From Breviolum minutum Mf 1.05b.01 (Eukaryota > Sar > Dinophyceae > Suessiales > Symbiodiniaceae): a DNA stretch of 64,000 nt. Shown piece by piece: positions 22,640 to 33,427 of this stretch. The translations under genes and the position numbers were made by a program. Location of the stretch: assembly GCA_000507305.1 (NCBI GenBank), contig DF239727.1, forward strand, positions 15,001 through 79,000, in the 5' to 3' direction. A model generated the notes under the pieces. It did no database searches, was not told the origin of the DNA, and worked only from the letters and a program-made list of their open reading frames with translations. Each line of letters opens with the position of its first letter. Within the stretch, counting starts at the first letter, position 1.

Positions 22640-23380
22640 GACTCTCATTGCTCTCTGTAAGTCTGTCTGTGTTGGTGCGCTAGTGGAGGTTGATGTGGTG
22701 TTGACGGTTGTGGTGCTGAAGGTGTATACCCATAATCCGCATCTCCTCCAGCCGCAACAGTTCCTCCCCCTTGCACTTCATTCAGCCCCACGATTGCCAT
22801 AGATTCGCGCCTTGTTGGCAAAGTTGATGTGGCTATGACACATCCTCCCAATCAAATACCCTTAGTCTCTTCCAACCTGTGCGCATTGACCCCTCGCCAC
22901 CACATCCATGCGCTGACATTGTCTGACTTCTTAAGTGTTCATTTTCTCGTCGTTCTTCTCCTTCGGTGCTTTGTGAAGCCGCATTGTTTGCAAGTTATCA
23001 TGTTAACATATGCATTGGGTCCTCGGCGGGTGACCTCCTTGTGTGGACATTCGGTAACGTAGCTCTTTCTCGAGGCTCATCTTCATCATGCGGAACTCGT
23101 GGTAAGTTATGGGCCATCCTCAGTTCCATGGTCGGGTCGATCGGGGTCTGGTCGGCGATGCCTTGGCTGGAAATGGATATGGCGTTGGCTTTGCTGGTTG
23201 GTGGCATCCATCGCAGTTCTTCCTGAAACTGTATATCCAGTTCGGCCTGAGCCTCTGCGCTTCCAGGTCCATCCTCTCCCAATCTGGATCGGAACCATTC
23301 AGCGCCATTCCGCAGAAACTTCTTCGCCCTGCATCCTCGTCTCCAACACTGAAGTTCCCCAAACAGTGTGGTAACACTTG
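22640..23380 (-). pseudogene. Decayed coding fragment with CxxCGxxxH finger-like motif
   Basis: On the minus strand, frames at 23,377-23,120, 23,282-22,998 and 22,851-22,645 read as non-repetitive protein text. Just past the end of the second, in another frame (about 23,004-22,920), the text reads TCKQCGFTKHRRRRTTRK, then a TGA where a cysteine codon differing by one base would complete a CCHC-like finger. Such C-x2-C-G-x3-H-x-R motifs occur in several transposon proteins, but I cannot name the family. Frame changes and stops make it a broken fragment. It could also be a host exon. Confidence 0.35.
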
Positions 23381-23459
23381 GGGTTCTTACGGTAGTGGTA
23401 AAAAGCCGGGGTGGCTAGATCGAGGTGGCGGACGGGGCTCTGTGCACAATTCATCGCTA

Positions 23460-23935
23460 TTTTCGTGGTTTCGTGCTTGCATGTTCGTTTCGTCTGTGAA
23501 TTTTCGTAGTTTTCGGGGTGGCCGCGCCGACGCCCGCGGGTTTTGTCTGTAAATTTTCGTAGCTTCCGCCTCTTCAACTTCTTCGATGTTCATTTTTCGT
23601 GGTAATTCTCGTGCTTTTCGTGTGTCTGCGGTGCTCTTGAAAGGGTCTAAAGCGGGTTTCGTCTGTAAATTTTCGTACTTTTTCGGCTCTTCAACTTCTT
23701 CGATGTTCATTTTTCGTGGTAATTCTCGTACTTTTCGGTGTTCTCCAATGCTCTTGACAGGTGTTTTTACAATAAAACTCGTGCTTTTTTGACGTTTTTG
23801 GCGCTGCAACATCCGGCCCAAGAACTGAAGTCGATTTTTCCTGGTAATTTTCGTGCTTTTCGGTGTTCTGCAACATCCGGCCCAAGAACTGATGTTCATT
23901 TTTCGTGGTAATTCTCGTACTATTCTCACATAGAG
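23460..23935 (-). repeat. Degenerate repeat of about 118 bp
   Basis: TTCTTCGATGTTCATTTTTC followed by GTGGTAATTCTCGT occurs at about 23,579 and 23,697. Related pieces with the tail TTTTTCGTGGTAATTCTCGT lie near 23,470-23,560 and at 23,899. The minus strand has a 223-codon frame reading RELPRKMNIEEVEE repeatedly, which is best explained by the repeat. Confidence 0.6.
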
Positions 23936-24135
23936 TGCTNACATAGAGAGTTCACACAAAGAGTGGTCACACATAGAGTGCTCACACATAGAGTGCTCAT
24001 ATAGAGTGCTCCCACATAGAGTGGTCACACATAGAGTGGTCACACATAGAGAGCTCACATAGAGTGGTCACACATAGAGTGCTCACATATAGAGTGCTCC
24101 CACATAGAGTGCTCACAGATAGAGTGGTCACATGG
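23931..24135 (+). repeat. ACATAGAGTG(C/G)TCAC tandem repeat with one undetermined base
   Basis: About 14 copies of a ~13-17-bp unit alternating GTGCTC and GTGGTC. Position 23,940 is N, inside the second unit, so copy number may be uncertain. Confidence 0.85.
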
Positions 24136-24164
24136 GTGAAGGTGATATAACATGATTCTCACAA

Positions 24165-24335
24165 CTCAACCCAAACAACATCACAGCAGCTTACATCACC
24201 ACCACCGACACACCACGGAAACACAACCAGCGACCACCATCGCATTCTATAGGCACATTCTTTTTTGGCGTATGGTTTTTTCCCTTTGGAAACTTCCGCC
24301 CGTCTTGCCCGGCTCTACTTGTCTGTATACATACA
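24165..24335 (+). repeat. CATCAC stretch and diverged ~200-bp block, third copy
   Basis: ACATCACCACCACCGACACA is followed by CGCATTCTATAGGCACATTC, GAAACTTCCGCCCGTCTTGC and CGGCTCTACTTGTCTGTA. The order matches 9,040-9,345, so CATCAC array and block travel together at both places. Confidence 0.6.
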
Positions 24336-27300
24336 CTGGCCGGACAAAAGTTGTGCATGTTGAGTCTTCATACTGCAAACCCTTTCCCCCTACAATCCTT
24401 TTGTCAACATGATTCTGGTCAATTTCCACCCCGGAAAAGCTTTTTAGTTTATCAAATTCAAAACGTGGTGATAATTGACCGTGCCACAGTGCCACACCTG
24501 CCACACAAAATGGACATGATAAACCGATCCGGCACAGATTCCAAGTCATGACTCAAACCTTCAACAAGCGTAAACTTTCTTTCTGTTGAAGTATGTGTAT
24601 ATTGTTGCTACCAGCTGCTGGCCAGCTATTCTATCCATGACTTCCAATGCCGATGAATTGATGCCTCTCCTCATCACCAAGGCAGACAGAAACCTTACTG
24701 ATGGCCACAGCATCCTCGAAGTTGAGACAATTCACGCAGTCATCGAGGTATCAATGTCACTACATGTCATTATCACATTCGAAAAAACAATGTGTTTTGC
24801 AGACGTTTTCAAAGAACATGTTTTTCAAAACTCGTCTGCAAAACATTTCTGCCATTTTGATTCTCCAAAACTCGGTGAACGATTCATCGATACGAAGTTC
24901 GGTTCCTTCTGTTGCGCCACCTGGACCACGGCATCCACCGCCGCCTCGCCCATCAACGTGATTAAATCCTAACAAATTAAAATAAATTAAACATCTTGAA
25001 AACATATTTAAATATCAAATTCGTTCGCATCAACACCGGAGTCAATAGGAATAAATTTGAAAGACTGTCAGACCAGACCATCTGACCGTGAGTTGCAACA
25101 TATCCCAGATTCATAACATGAACATGTCAAACATCAAAACATGAAACAAAAAGTTCTATCAAATATCATACACAAATCAAATTCTAATGTTGTTCCATGG
25201 TTTTCAGCTGAAATGTCCCACTCTGCAATCCAAATGATTTTTTTTTGCCACGTGTTGAGCAAGCGCGGTGTTCAACACAAACAGCAAAGATTATTTGGAA
25301 TTATGATAACTCGTGGAGTTGTTGCCCGGATGTTGATAGATGAATTGGTGGAAGTAAGTTTCGTATCCAATATCCCCAAGAGCAAGGTGGCACTGCATTG
25401 GTCAACATGCTTGGCACGAATTCTGTGCATTTACTCATTTACCTCCACTGAAACCCTTATCTCTTGAACCCTCCCCCCTTGACATTCTTTTTCCCGTGAC
25501 CGCTTAGGTCTTGTTGATATGAACAACCGGCGCTTTTGCGAAATCGACCGCTGTCATCAAAAAACACAGTCTTCGCCATCGAAGATTTGGGGATTTCCAC
25601 CTGATCCCAGCTTTAGCACACCTGTCCACATATCAATAGACGTGCTGGTGCCCATCTTAAGAGCTGATTGCCCAACATGAAAGTGACAGGACTATGAAAC
25701 TGAAACTGTTGAAACTGTCACAGTATCGACAAATCATTTTGATTTCCAAATCATCTCAGATTGAGTTAGTTACTCGTAGCTGCACTTCAATTCCAATATC
25801 TTTGTTGCAAAACACAAATTCCTGTCATTTCAAATCCGTATCTCATTTCAAAGCTCGGCTTTTAATTTGAAGTGTAATTGTTTTTCGAATATTGCAATGT
25901 TGAGTTTTTCCCAAAATCTCGTTTCAAATCTTTGGAAAAATCCTTCCGGAAAGCGCAGTGCCTCCCGAACAAAAATGTCGTCATCCTGCGGTTTCCACGT
26001 CAAAACGAACCACAACAAAAATGTGGAACAGGTGAAAAGTAGTGAGTCAAAAGATATGAAAAGTACTTGAAAAAAGGCAAAAAGCATAAGATCAGAGTGA
26101 AGATGCAGAAAAAAAAAACATGAAGAAGATTGAAAAAAAGCAAAGTGGCATAAGATGTTGAACACCCGAGATCTATATTTCTGCCTTTTTCTCTGAGGAG
26201 ACGAGGTAAAGATAGCGAGGAAATTCCATCGTAAAAGATCCTCTTACCGTGTCAAGTATAGTCTCAGGTCATGCAGCAAAGCTTTCTCCGGCTCACAAAT
26301 AAGAATCAGAACGGTTTTTCATTTCACACAAGTCTTGCTTGCATTAGCGTTTTGTTCCTGTATGACCGTGCTGCAATGCAATTACAATTGTACTCAAAAC
26401 AGGCACACGCACACTGAGATCCCGATTCTCCTCCAAAGCAGTGTACAACAATGATAATTGCGTCTCATCCCCTTTCATTGATACCTGCCAAGTTGCCAAG
26501 TCAAGAAAAAACTCAAGTGTTGCACTCATTGCGTCTCGTCGTGTTCAGGCTGTTCATGCGCCGTCCACCTTCGCTATGGTGTCCACGGCCACCTTTCGAG
26601 CGAACCAATCCTCGTCCTTCAGCAGCTGTCGACAATCGCCCAAGGTCTGCCAAGAGACATTCACAAATTCACGAACGTCTTAAGTGACCACTTCAACTTC
26701 ATGAAGCTCAACAAAAATTCCAATTCCTTATCAACTCAGTATTGATCAGACTCGTTACACATCCTGATGTTGAATGATTTGCATCCAAAATCATTTACAC
26801 TTCATGCATGTCGTCCCTAGCACGTCCGATATGTAGATCCAGATTCCAAGGTCTTTTTGCTGCGCTAGCAAGTCAAAATGGAAAACCTGTTTTTTGAACA
26901 TGCGAAAAAAAATGGGTCAATAAACAAAAACGAGAAAAAAACAGAAAAAACGGAGTTTCGTTTTACGCTACCCAAAATGCTGTGGTGCAACCTTGGTGTC
27001 ACCCTGCGGTGCGTCCCCAAAGTGTTCAAGACGCTTTCGGTGCCTTCGACAAGACGGGCACCCGGACCAAAAAAAAAATGAAGCAAAACAAAACACAAAA
27101 AACAATTTGACTGGTTGGATGACATTCATGCCTTAAAAAGGCAAATGAAATTGAAATGAAACAAAATTAAACCGCTTGGTTTTTCTTTGTGGGCGCTGAA
27201 TTGGGGCAACTGGCAATTTCAATCCGCGCGTCCATTCTTGGTCGCATTGGTATCTTCAACACGGTTTCCGTTTTCTTGGATCCGTGTCACCCATGTCGCA

Positions 27301-27625
27301 TGCGTTTGGCGCATGTCTTGCACCCATCTGGCCTGTGTAGCTCTTGAGGTCTCGAAATGGTGGCAAAACGTGTGCCACACGGGAATGCAATCCATGGTGA
27401 CACATGTGCCACCGGCGCACAGCACACGCGACCCCAAAGCCCGCCTCGAGGCGTCCGACTTGAATTATACCTAAACCCCAAACAGTTGAAGCATGCGTAG
27501 TCAAATCCAAGCCAACACCTGCCAAACATGGTTTTGTAAGCATGTTGTGCAACCTCTTATGTTACAACCATACCAGAAATTCCCGAAGGGGACGGTATGT
27601 TCACTGTAGCATCTTTGTCTCCATC
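24336..27625. other. Intergenic, nothing recognised
   Basis: Only short frames, none longer than about 128 codons and none with a recognisable domain. Composition is A+T rich with poly(A/T) runs. Confidence 0.4.
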
Positions 27626-27654
27626 AGTTCTCTGACTTTTTGCCTGATCACAAC

Positions 27655-27679
27655 CAACACCAACACCAACACCAACACC

Positions 27680-27729
<50 letters not shown>

Positions 27730-27735
27730 CNNNNN

Positions 27736-27803
<68 letters not shown>

Positions 27804-27813
27804 GAAGAAGAAG

Positions 27814-27884
<71 letters not shown>

Positions 27885-27905
27885 ACAACCAACGACCAAC
27901 AACCA
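27655..27905 (+). repeat. CAA/AAC trinucleotide array with a 5-N gap
   Basis: CAACAC repeats pass into a long AAC run, interrupted by NNNNN at 27,731-27,735 and by AAGAAGAAG at about 27,803-27,814, and fade into CAACCAACGACC words. The N run marks an assembly gap, so true length is unknown. Frames across it (poly-N, poly-Q, poly-T, poly-V, poly-C, poly-L) are artefacts. Confidence 0.95.
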
Positions 27906-29009
27906 ACAACCACCAACAACTGTAGGACCGGATAACCCCACAAGTTTAGCTCTACCTTTTGTACGCCATAATGGCGTATGTATGATGTATAGCACTGCCT
28001 GGTGCCCGACGTTCTGCGTTGCAATGCGTTGCCTTTGCTGGTTCTAGTTGTTTTGACACCGGACACATCTTTTATACCAACCGCCTGTTGCACCAGGCAG
28101 CTTTTACAACAGACACCTTTTACAGCCCTTTTACACCAAACAACTTTTACACCACGCCCCGTTTGCTCCAGGCGCTTTTTACGGCAGACACCGTTTACAA
28201 GTTCGTCATTCCCACAGGCATTTCACACCTGACCTTTGCATACCGCAAGCTTTTTGTACTTGAAAAGAACAGTTGATTTGTCGAGGGTTATGAACCCAAC
28301 GCCCTCTGACGCCGGTGGCAAACTCTTTCTGCACTCAGACGACAAGGGAGGAAGCGGCATTGTTGGCAGTGAAGCCAGCTGCGTTGCCCAGCACACTGCT
28401 GGATGAGCGTGTGGCATGGAAGGGACTTCTTCGGAAAGGCCACCGGTGAGGGATGCTGGATGAGGTGGGAGGTCCAGAAGCCAGGAGCGTACCGGTGGAG
28501 CTGGAGGACGCCAGAGCTGCAGATGTCGGTGAGTTGGGCCAGAGAAAGAAGTAGAGATGAAAGAAGTAAAGAGGAAGGACAAGTACCTCAGACCTTGGAG
28601 ACGGCACTAGTGGCGGTGATGGTGGAAGAGCTCTTGAAGAAGAACAAAGACCTGCAAGAGCAAGCTGCGAGGTGGATGGAAGAGAAGAAAAAGGAAGTGA
28701 GCCATCTAGGTCAGAAGTGGTGGAACCGACAACACCAACGAGGAGACCAAGAGGAGAGGTGAGTTATACACCAAATGGAACAGCGATCCCGCCGAATAAA
28801 GCAAGGGATCATCCAAAGGAGTTGTGATCTTCGAGACTATGAGAAGAAGGAAGTTCCACGTCGTAAGGGTATAACGGATTGGGTATATGGGTTCCAGGAG
28901 AAGAACAAGAGATGACCGCGGGGCTGGATCCCGACATGAAACTGCAGGACAGCGGGCAAGTATAGGTGAATCTGCGGGATTGGAGGGGCCTATGAAAGGA
29001 CGCAGAGCT

Positions 29010-30115
29010 AGTTCGCGGCCATGAAGTCTTGGCAAGAGCAAGTTTCAGAGCTGAAGGACCTCTTGGAGAAGCAGCAGTTGAACTCGAAAAAGAAATGGCC
29101 AGGCTACTTCTCGACACCGTTGCATTCTCATCGCCGAGAACTATATGAACGCTATGGCGGTCAAGAACCAAGAGAAGAAAGCGTACAAGCAGAGGTGCCA
29201 AATGCAAACCAACGGGCAACTGGTGATGGGGCAGGAAACGTCAACACCACAAGAGAGCTACCGGTTTTGGAGGCCGGTCTGTTAGTTGGCGTCAATAGCT
29301 CCTGTCATGAAGGGTATCTTTCCAGCGGCGGTTGAGCACAGCAGAAGCACAGTTGAGGAGTGGCGGACGGCGACGCCGCTAGCACGGCGCGGATTCAACC
29401 TGAGTTGCCGAGTTGTACACCCGTACAGAACAAAGAGGATTGGCCATGTTGCTGAAGGCAGCTGCAACTTTCGTCGACTGCAGTGATCTACAAGCTGCTG
29501 CAGGCGGTTTACCAACCATGGGGGAGTGGAGGGAAGAGCTTGGTTCTCAAACAACTTCAGGATGTGAAGTGTGGGAAGAATATGGCAGATCTTGCAAATA
29601 GACGTTTCTGGGTGAGAGCAGTGGAGACGAAGGTATCACTACCGGACAATACTTTGGTGATGGGGGCGTTGGAGAAGGCAGTGCATATCACGGGCGCTTC
29701 TTCAAGTGGACGAGGCACCAAGAGCTGAGATGTTCTACGAATTCTTGCAGTGCATCTTGGCGGAGGTGGAGACTCTTCAGTTGATGCAGTCAGGATATAA
29801 GAAGATCCGTTGTGAAGCAGCTTTTGAGTACTCCACACACCAAGAAGAAGGCGGATCATGAAAAAGGACCACCAGATAAACCCTGTAGATTTGGGGGATC
29901 AGAGGATTGATGTCGAGCAGGCAGCAAGTGCAGGTATGGACCTTCATGGGACCAGATCAAGGATAAAAAGGCGAGGCGTTGGATTTATTTGCAGCAGTCT
30001 CAAACACCGCAAAGCAGAATGTCCACTTCGAGGAGGAACTACTTCCGGGAAAGGACCTTCTACTGAACCAGGGGTTGGAGGTGATGCTCATGGTGGAAAA
30101 GCTGGTTCAAAAGGG
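29010..30115 (+). pseudogene. gag: copia-like gag fragment with broken zinc knuckle
   Basis: Gag builds the virus-like particle in which reverse transcription takes place. Frame-shifted pieces include APVMKGIFPAAVEHSRSTVE at about 29,300 and a stretch with RFWVRAVETK and SLPDNTLVMGALEKAV at about 29,600-29,690. The knuckle near 29,980-30,030 reads GFICSSLKHRKAEC. This is C-x4-H-x4-C with the first cysteine of the usual C-x2-C-x4-H-x4-C replaced by glycine, so the RNA-binding finger is damaged. The match to dinoflagellate gag proteins is from memory. Frames change at least twice. Confidence 0.6.
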
Positions 30116-30179
30116 AGTGGAAAGAAGGATGGCCCATGTGCAACAAGAATAAAAATCAGGAGGTGGCCACACGTCTACT

Positions 30180-30640
30180 TCGTCAACTAGAAGGCTCGAA
30201 TGGGAACAGAATTGTTGCGCGACCAGCGACAGATGCTGGGGAATGGCGTGAGGCAAAGCCGATGACGGTGAGTTTAGGACGCAGGTGTTGTGCGTGGACA
30301 CCCTACTACATGCTGGCAGCGATCTCAACAACGACAATGTTCTTCGGTGCCTGTTCGACATGTTGGCGAGGGGCAAAATCGCAGCCAAGGCATAGCTTGT
30401 GAACAACCTGGTGCTCCAGCGGAATATCGGGAGGGTGCAACGAATACTTCTCAGTGAGGCAAACCGAAGAATGGAAGACCTTTTTGGCGAGATTTCAACT
30501 TCAAATGACCACATTTGATCGAGGAGCCTTAGGTCATGCACAAAGGAAACCGACAACAGTGTCGGTTTCCTTTGTGCATACAGTGGGACACAATGTACCT
30601 CATCTACATGAACTTAATGGGTTGACTGGGGATTGAATAG
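30180..30640 (+). pseudogene. copia-like protease-region fragment
   Basis: In the stretch 30,225-30,410 a frame reads CWGMA, then a stop, then QVLCVDTLLHAGSDLNNDNV and FDMLARGKIAAKA. This resembles a segment that, as I recall, follows the protease in dinoflagellate copia elements. The aspartic protease triad itself is not visible. A perfect 44-nt hairpin lies at 30,536-30,579. Low confidence in the exact domain. Confidence 0.4.
30536..30579. repeat. Perfect 20-bp inverted repeat with 4-nt loop
   Basis: Arms 30,536-30,555 and 30,560-30,579 are exact complements, beginning ATGCACAAAGG and ending CCTTTGTGCAT, with loop ACAG. There is not a single mismatch, although the surrounding retroelement is heavily mutated. 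Confidence 0.95.
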
Positions 30641-30819
30641 CAAAGATTGGAAAACGCATGGAGCAAACAAAGCAGTGGACAATGTGGGCGCCGGGGTTCA
30701 AGGTGGCCTTGATGACGCTTTGAGGATGGCTTCGTTCCTTGCCCACTCGGGGGTCGATTCGGAGGGTGGAGATGGCGGACCTCTTCGTGAATGTGGAGAC
30801 ATTCAGGATACAGCGAAGC

Positions 30820-31720
30820 TCACGAAGTTGAAGCCGGCAGATGAAGCTACTTGGCGAGAGGACTTCATGAATGACATCTTGCACATACACCAGATTGTCG
30901 ACATTGCGTCCAAGCACAGTCTGGATCCAAACCACATCCAAGGGTGGCGCATTCTTCAACATATTCTTCGAGTATGGACTTGTCAGGAAGAATGAAACCA
31001 GGAGAAGGTCAACACCGGATAAAGGGCAAGTACCTTTTGGTGGGTACATACATGTATCCGGTGGATCGCAATGGAAGACTATATGGCAGGGTGGCAAGTT
31101 GAAGAAGAAGATCATGATTTGCCACCGGAAGATTGGAAACAAGAGGATGAAGGTGATGCTCAACAGATGCCGGAGGACAATCTGTTAAAGTCTAAAAGAG
31201 ATACAAAAGTGGAGTTGCAGCATTGAGTACATGGGAGAAGATGGTTGTGGATGCGAAGGACTTTGGCATCAAGACGCTTACCTTTGTGGAGGCGGTGGCA
31301 GATCGGACACTCCCGGAAATCATCTCGGCAATTGTTTCCATTGTTGCACAGCTTTGCAGTTTGGGTCTACCGGGCTCAGGCGTCTTGCTGATCGAGGAAG
31401 GGAATTTGTGTCAGCGCCATTGAGGAGATGGGCATTGGATCGCCAGATGATTCAGACTTTGACTTCGAGATCCACATACCAAGAAAATAGAAGGGTGGAA
31501 GCAGAGGTAGGCCTCATTCTCATCAAGCGGGCTATCAAAACAACTTTGGCGGCGACAAAAACAGAAGAGAAGTACTGGCCACTGGTTGCAAGACACGTGG
31601 GCAGGAGGAGGCTTTTACAACAACTTGAAAGGGTTGGCAAGCTGCAAAGATACTGGCATTCGGTATTGCAGTGCTTGCATGGTGAAAGTCATGGCAGGAG
31701 ATGTATGAGAATTGCAGGAC
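30820..31720 (+). pseudogene. copia-like integrase fragment
   Basis: Integrase would insert the element's cDNA into the chromosome. Starting near 30,835, a frame reads PADEATWRE. After a frame change, HTPDCRHCVQAQSG supplies the C-x2-C of the zinc-binding HHCC domain, and MDLSGRMKPGEG follows at the position of the first catalytic aspartate. At 31,223-31,375 the text is FVEAVADRTLPEIISAIVSI, then after another shift ADRGREFVSAPLRRWALDRQ and RVEAEVGLI, giving the second aspartate and the catalytic glutamate. Stops and at least three frame changes make it non-functional. Confidence 0.65.
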
Positions 31721-32256
31721 TGCTAGGGTGGCATCACAGCCAATGGGCATTTTGCAAGGTTCTTCTTTGACTGCTCCAATGCTGAGGAGGACGGCAAGGT
31801 CTTTGTGACTGGGGATGTGGTCTATGTGGAGCGAAGGGAAAGACCTCGCAAGATGATCGAAGGCAGAGTGGTTCTTGGTAAAATGCCGGCGCAGGAGCTA
31901 TTACACCAGGATGGACCAAGCAGGAGGTTGCATCAGAAGACTGCCCCACCAAGGTTGGAGGGGGGAGTATTGATGCCGGTTGGTTGGAATAATGATGGAT
32001 GTGAACGCCAAAGTGAATGGCAAACATCACCCGAAAGGCGGCCAAGAAGATAGGACCCAGACTTCGTGTAAGGAGACAGAAAGGGGGAAAACCCATACTC
32101 ACTTGGACCAGTTGACCGAGGCGATGGAAACATGGGAAGCTTATCATCAAAATATCACGGAGTCGGTGCAAGACGAAATGCAGAAGGTGGATATGTGTGG
32201 GGAGAGGTTTCAAGTTGAGGAGAAAATGCGTGAACTGAGGGCTCAAGAATGGTAGC

Positions 32257-32455
32257 ACGTAGAAAGTAGGAAGTAGGAAGTAGTAAGTAGCGAGTAATGA
32301 GTAGTAAGTAGTAGGTAGAAACTCATAATAGCAAGTGGCAGTAGCAGTAGCAGTAGTAGAAGCAGTAGAGGCAATAGTAGCAGTAGTAGCAGTAGCAGTA
32401 GCAGTAGTAGTAGTAGTAGTAGTAGTAGTAGCAGCAGTAGCAGTAGCACGATTGG
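32257..32455 (+). repeat. GTA/GCA microsatellite
   Basis: AGTAGGAAGTAGGAAGTAGT words pass into GTAGCAGTAGCAGTAGTAGT. The 278-codon minus-strand frame through it (poly T/A and LLLLL in other frames) is an artefact. Confidence 0.9.
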
Positions 32456-32480
32456 AATTGTAGTCTCGCAACAGGCCTGC

Positions 32481-32541
32481 AGTAGGCAACCGTCTTGCCA
32501 AAACCACTGCTATGTGAAACATGCTGCAACGACCAAGGGGC
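32481..32541 (-). repeat. ~60-bp direct repeat, copy 1
   Basis: Words GCAACCGTCTTGCC, CACTGCTATGTGAAACATGC and TGCAACGACCAAGGGG match 32,997-33,056 with few differences. On the minus strand both read VSHSSG(V/F)GKTVAY. Confidence 0.8.
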
Positions 32542-32605
32542 GCAATGAGCTCCCCTTTTGGCCATGCCAAAACGCTGTTCCACTCCTTCGTGATCTTTTT
32601 GGGCT

Positions 32606-32884
32606 TTAAGGCTTTTCATTGCGCAGCTTGTAATACTCTTCTCTCATCTTCTCCTTTGACCATCCTCCGCCCGCATTCTCATGCTGAAACCTGTTCCGCG
32701 GGTTTCGTATTCCCTTCGCCTGAGGTTTGCGTTTGGGCTGCCCTTGCGTAGCGCCTCTGCTCAGAGAGTTCAAGGATGCAATCCGCACCGAAGCTGTTTC
32801 CAGCGCCTTCAGCAACAGGACTAGAAACGGTTCGCTTCTAAGCCACTTGGAACCGACCTCGCTCTCCTCTCCATGGCACACCAA
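32606..32884 (-). other. Unrecognised minus-strand frame between the two direct repeats
   Basis: A 92-codon frame, charged towards its end (QHENAGGGWSKEKMREEYYK). It continues in spirit but not in frame with the flanking repeat. I recognise no domain; it could be a gene fragment carried with the repeat. Confidence 0.25.
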
Positions 32885-32923
32885 CCTTTAGTTGGATTTT
32901 CCTTTCAACGTGTTGGTCTTGGC

Positions 32924-33427
32924 TCACAAGAGCGTGGGCGTTGGGCTCATAACCCTCAAAACACGCTCCTCTTTTTCACTTGAGGCAAAAATAAAGTAAG
33001 CAACGGTCTTGCCAACACCGCTGCTGTGTGAAACCTGCTGCAACAACCAAGGGGTTGTCACATCTTGCAATGAGGAAGTAGTAGTGCTAGCCCAAAGGAT
33101 GCGGGGCCACGAGACCGGAGGATGGACAAGGCAATCAGACAAGGCCGTCAAGCTTAGAAAGCATTGATCGCCCCAACTGTACCACGATGCGCGAGTTACA
33201 AGAACGTCAACATACCCTCCGAATAGCATCCATTGCGCAGCATCCACCATGTCTCCCAGTTCCCCAGAATCTATTGCAATGCATTCTCCATGTTTGCAGA
33301 TAATATACCCCCAGAAGCATCTATCGTGTAGCTCCACTACGTTTGCAAGTTCAATGAGTGTCAAATTACGTGGGTGCAAGCATTCCAGGAATGTGCCCGC
33401 CTCATTCACAAATAAATTCAGATACAA
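32924..33427 (-). other. Unrecognised 167-codon minus-strand frame
   Basis: The protein text (ECLHPRNLTLIELANVVELH, then CFWGYIICKHGECIAIDSGE) is not repetitive and looks exon-like. The final third runs into the ~60-bp direct repeat (SHSSGVGKTVAYF), which suggests that the end of the frame is accidental. I do not recognise the family. It may be an exon of a decayed host gene. Confidence 0.3.
32997..33056 (-). repeat. ~60-bp direct repeat, copy 2
   Basis: Words GTAAGCAACGGTCTTGCC, CGCTGCTGTGTGAAACCTGC and TGCAACAACCAAGGGG. Copy 1 lies about 515 bp upstream in the same orientation. Confidence 0.8.

Larger units (their letters stand above)
28320..32240 (+). mobile_element. Decayed Ty1/copia-like LTR retrotransposon remnant
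   Basis: A consecutive set of frameshifted fragments on the plus strand reads in the order gag, zinc knuckle, protease region, integrase zinc finger, integrase core. This is the order of the copia superfamily up to the integrase. I recall the same style of gag and integrase from dinoflagellate genomes. At least five frame changes and several stops interrupt it. I find no reverse transcriptase or RNase H after the integrase, and no terminal repeats could be matched by eye, so it is probably truncated at the 3' end near the GTA/GCA microsatellite. Confidence 0.65.

Noticed and set aside
23387..24058. 223-codon minus-strand frame with RELPRKMNIEEVEE repeats
   Set aside because: Explained by a ~118-bp DNA repeat and by the ACATAGAGTG array, and it includes an undetermined base. 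Coding remains possible but unsupported.
27557..28093. 178-codon minus-strand frame with poly-Cys and poly-Val
   Set aside because: Translation of the AAC/CAA array across an assembly gap.
31734..32570. 278-codon minus-strand frame
   Set aside because: Its middle is the GTA/GCA microsatellite, and the rest is antisense to the copia integrase remnant and to a direct repeat. No motif seen.
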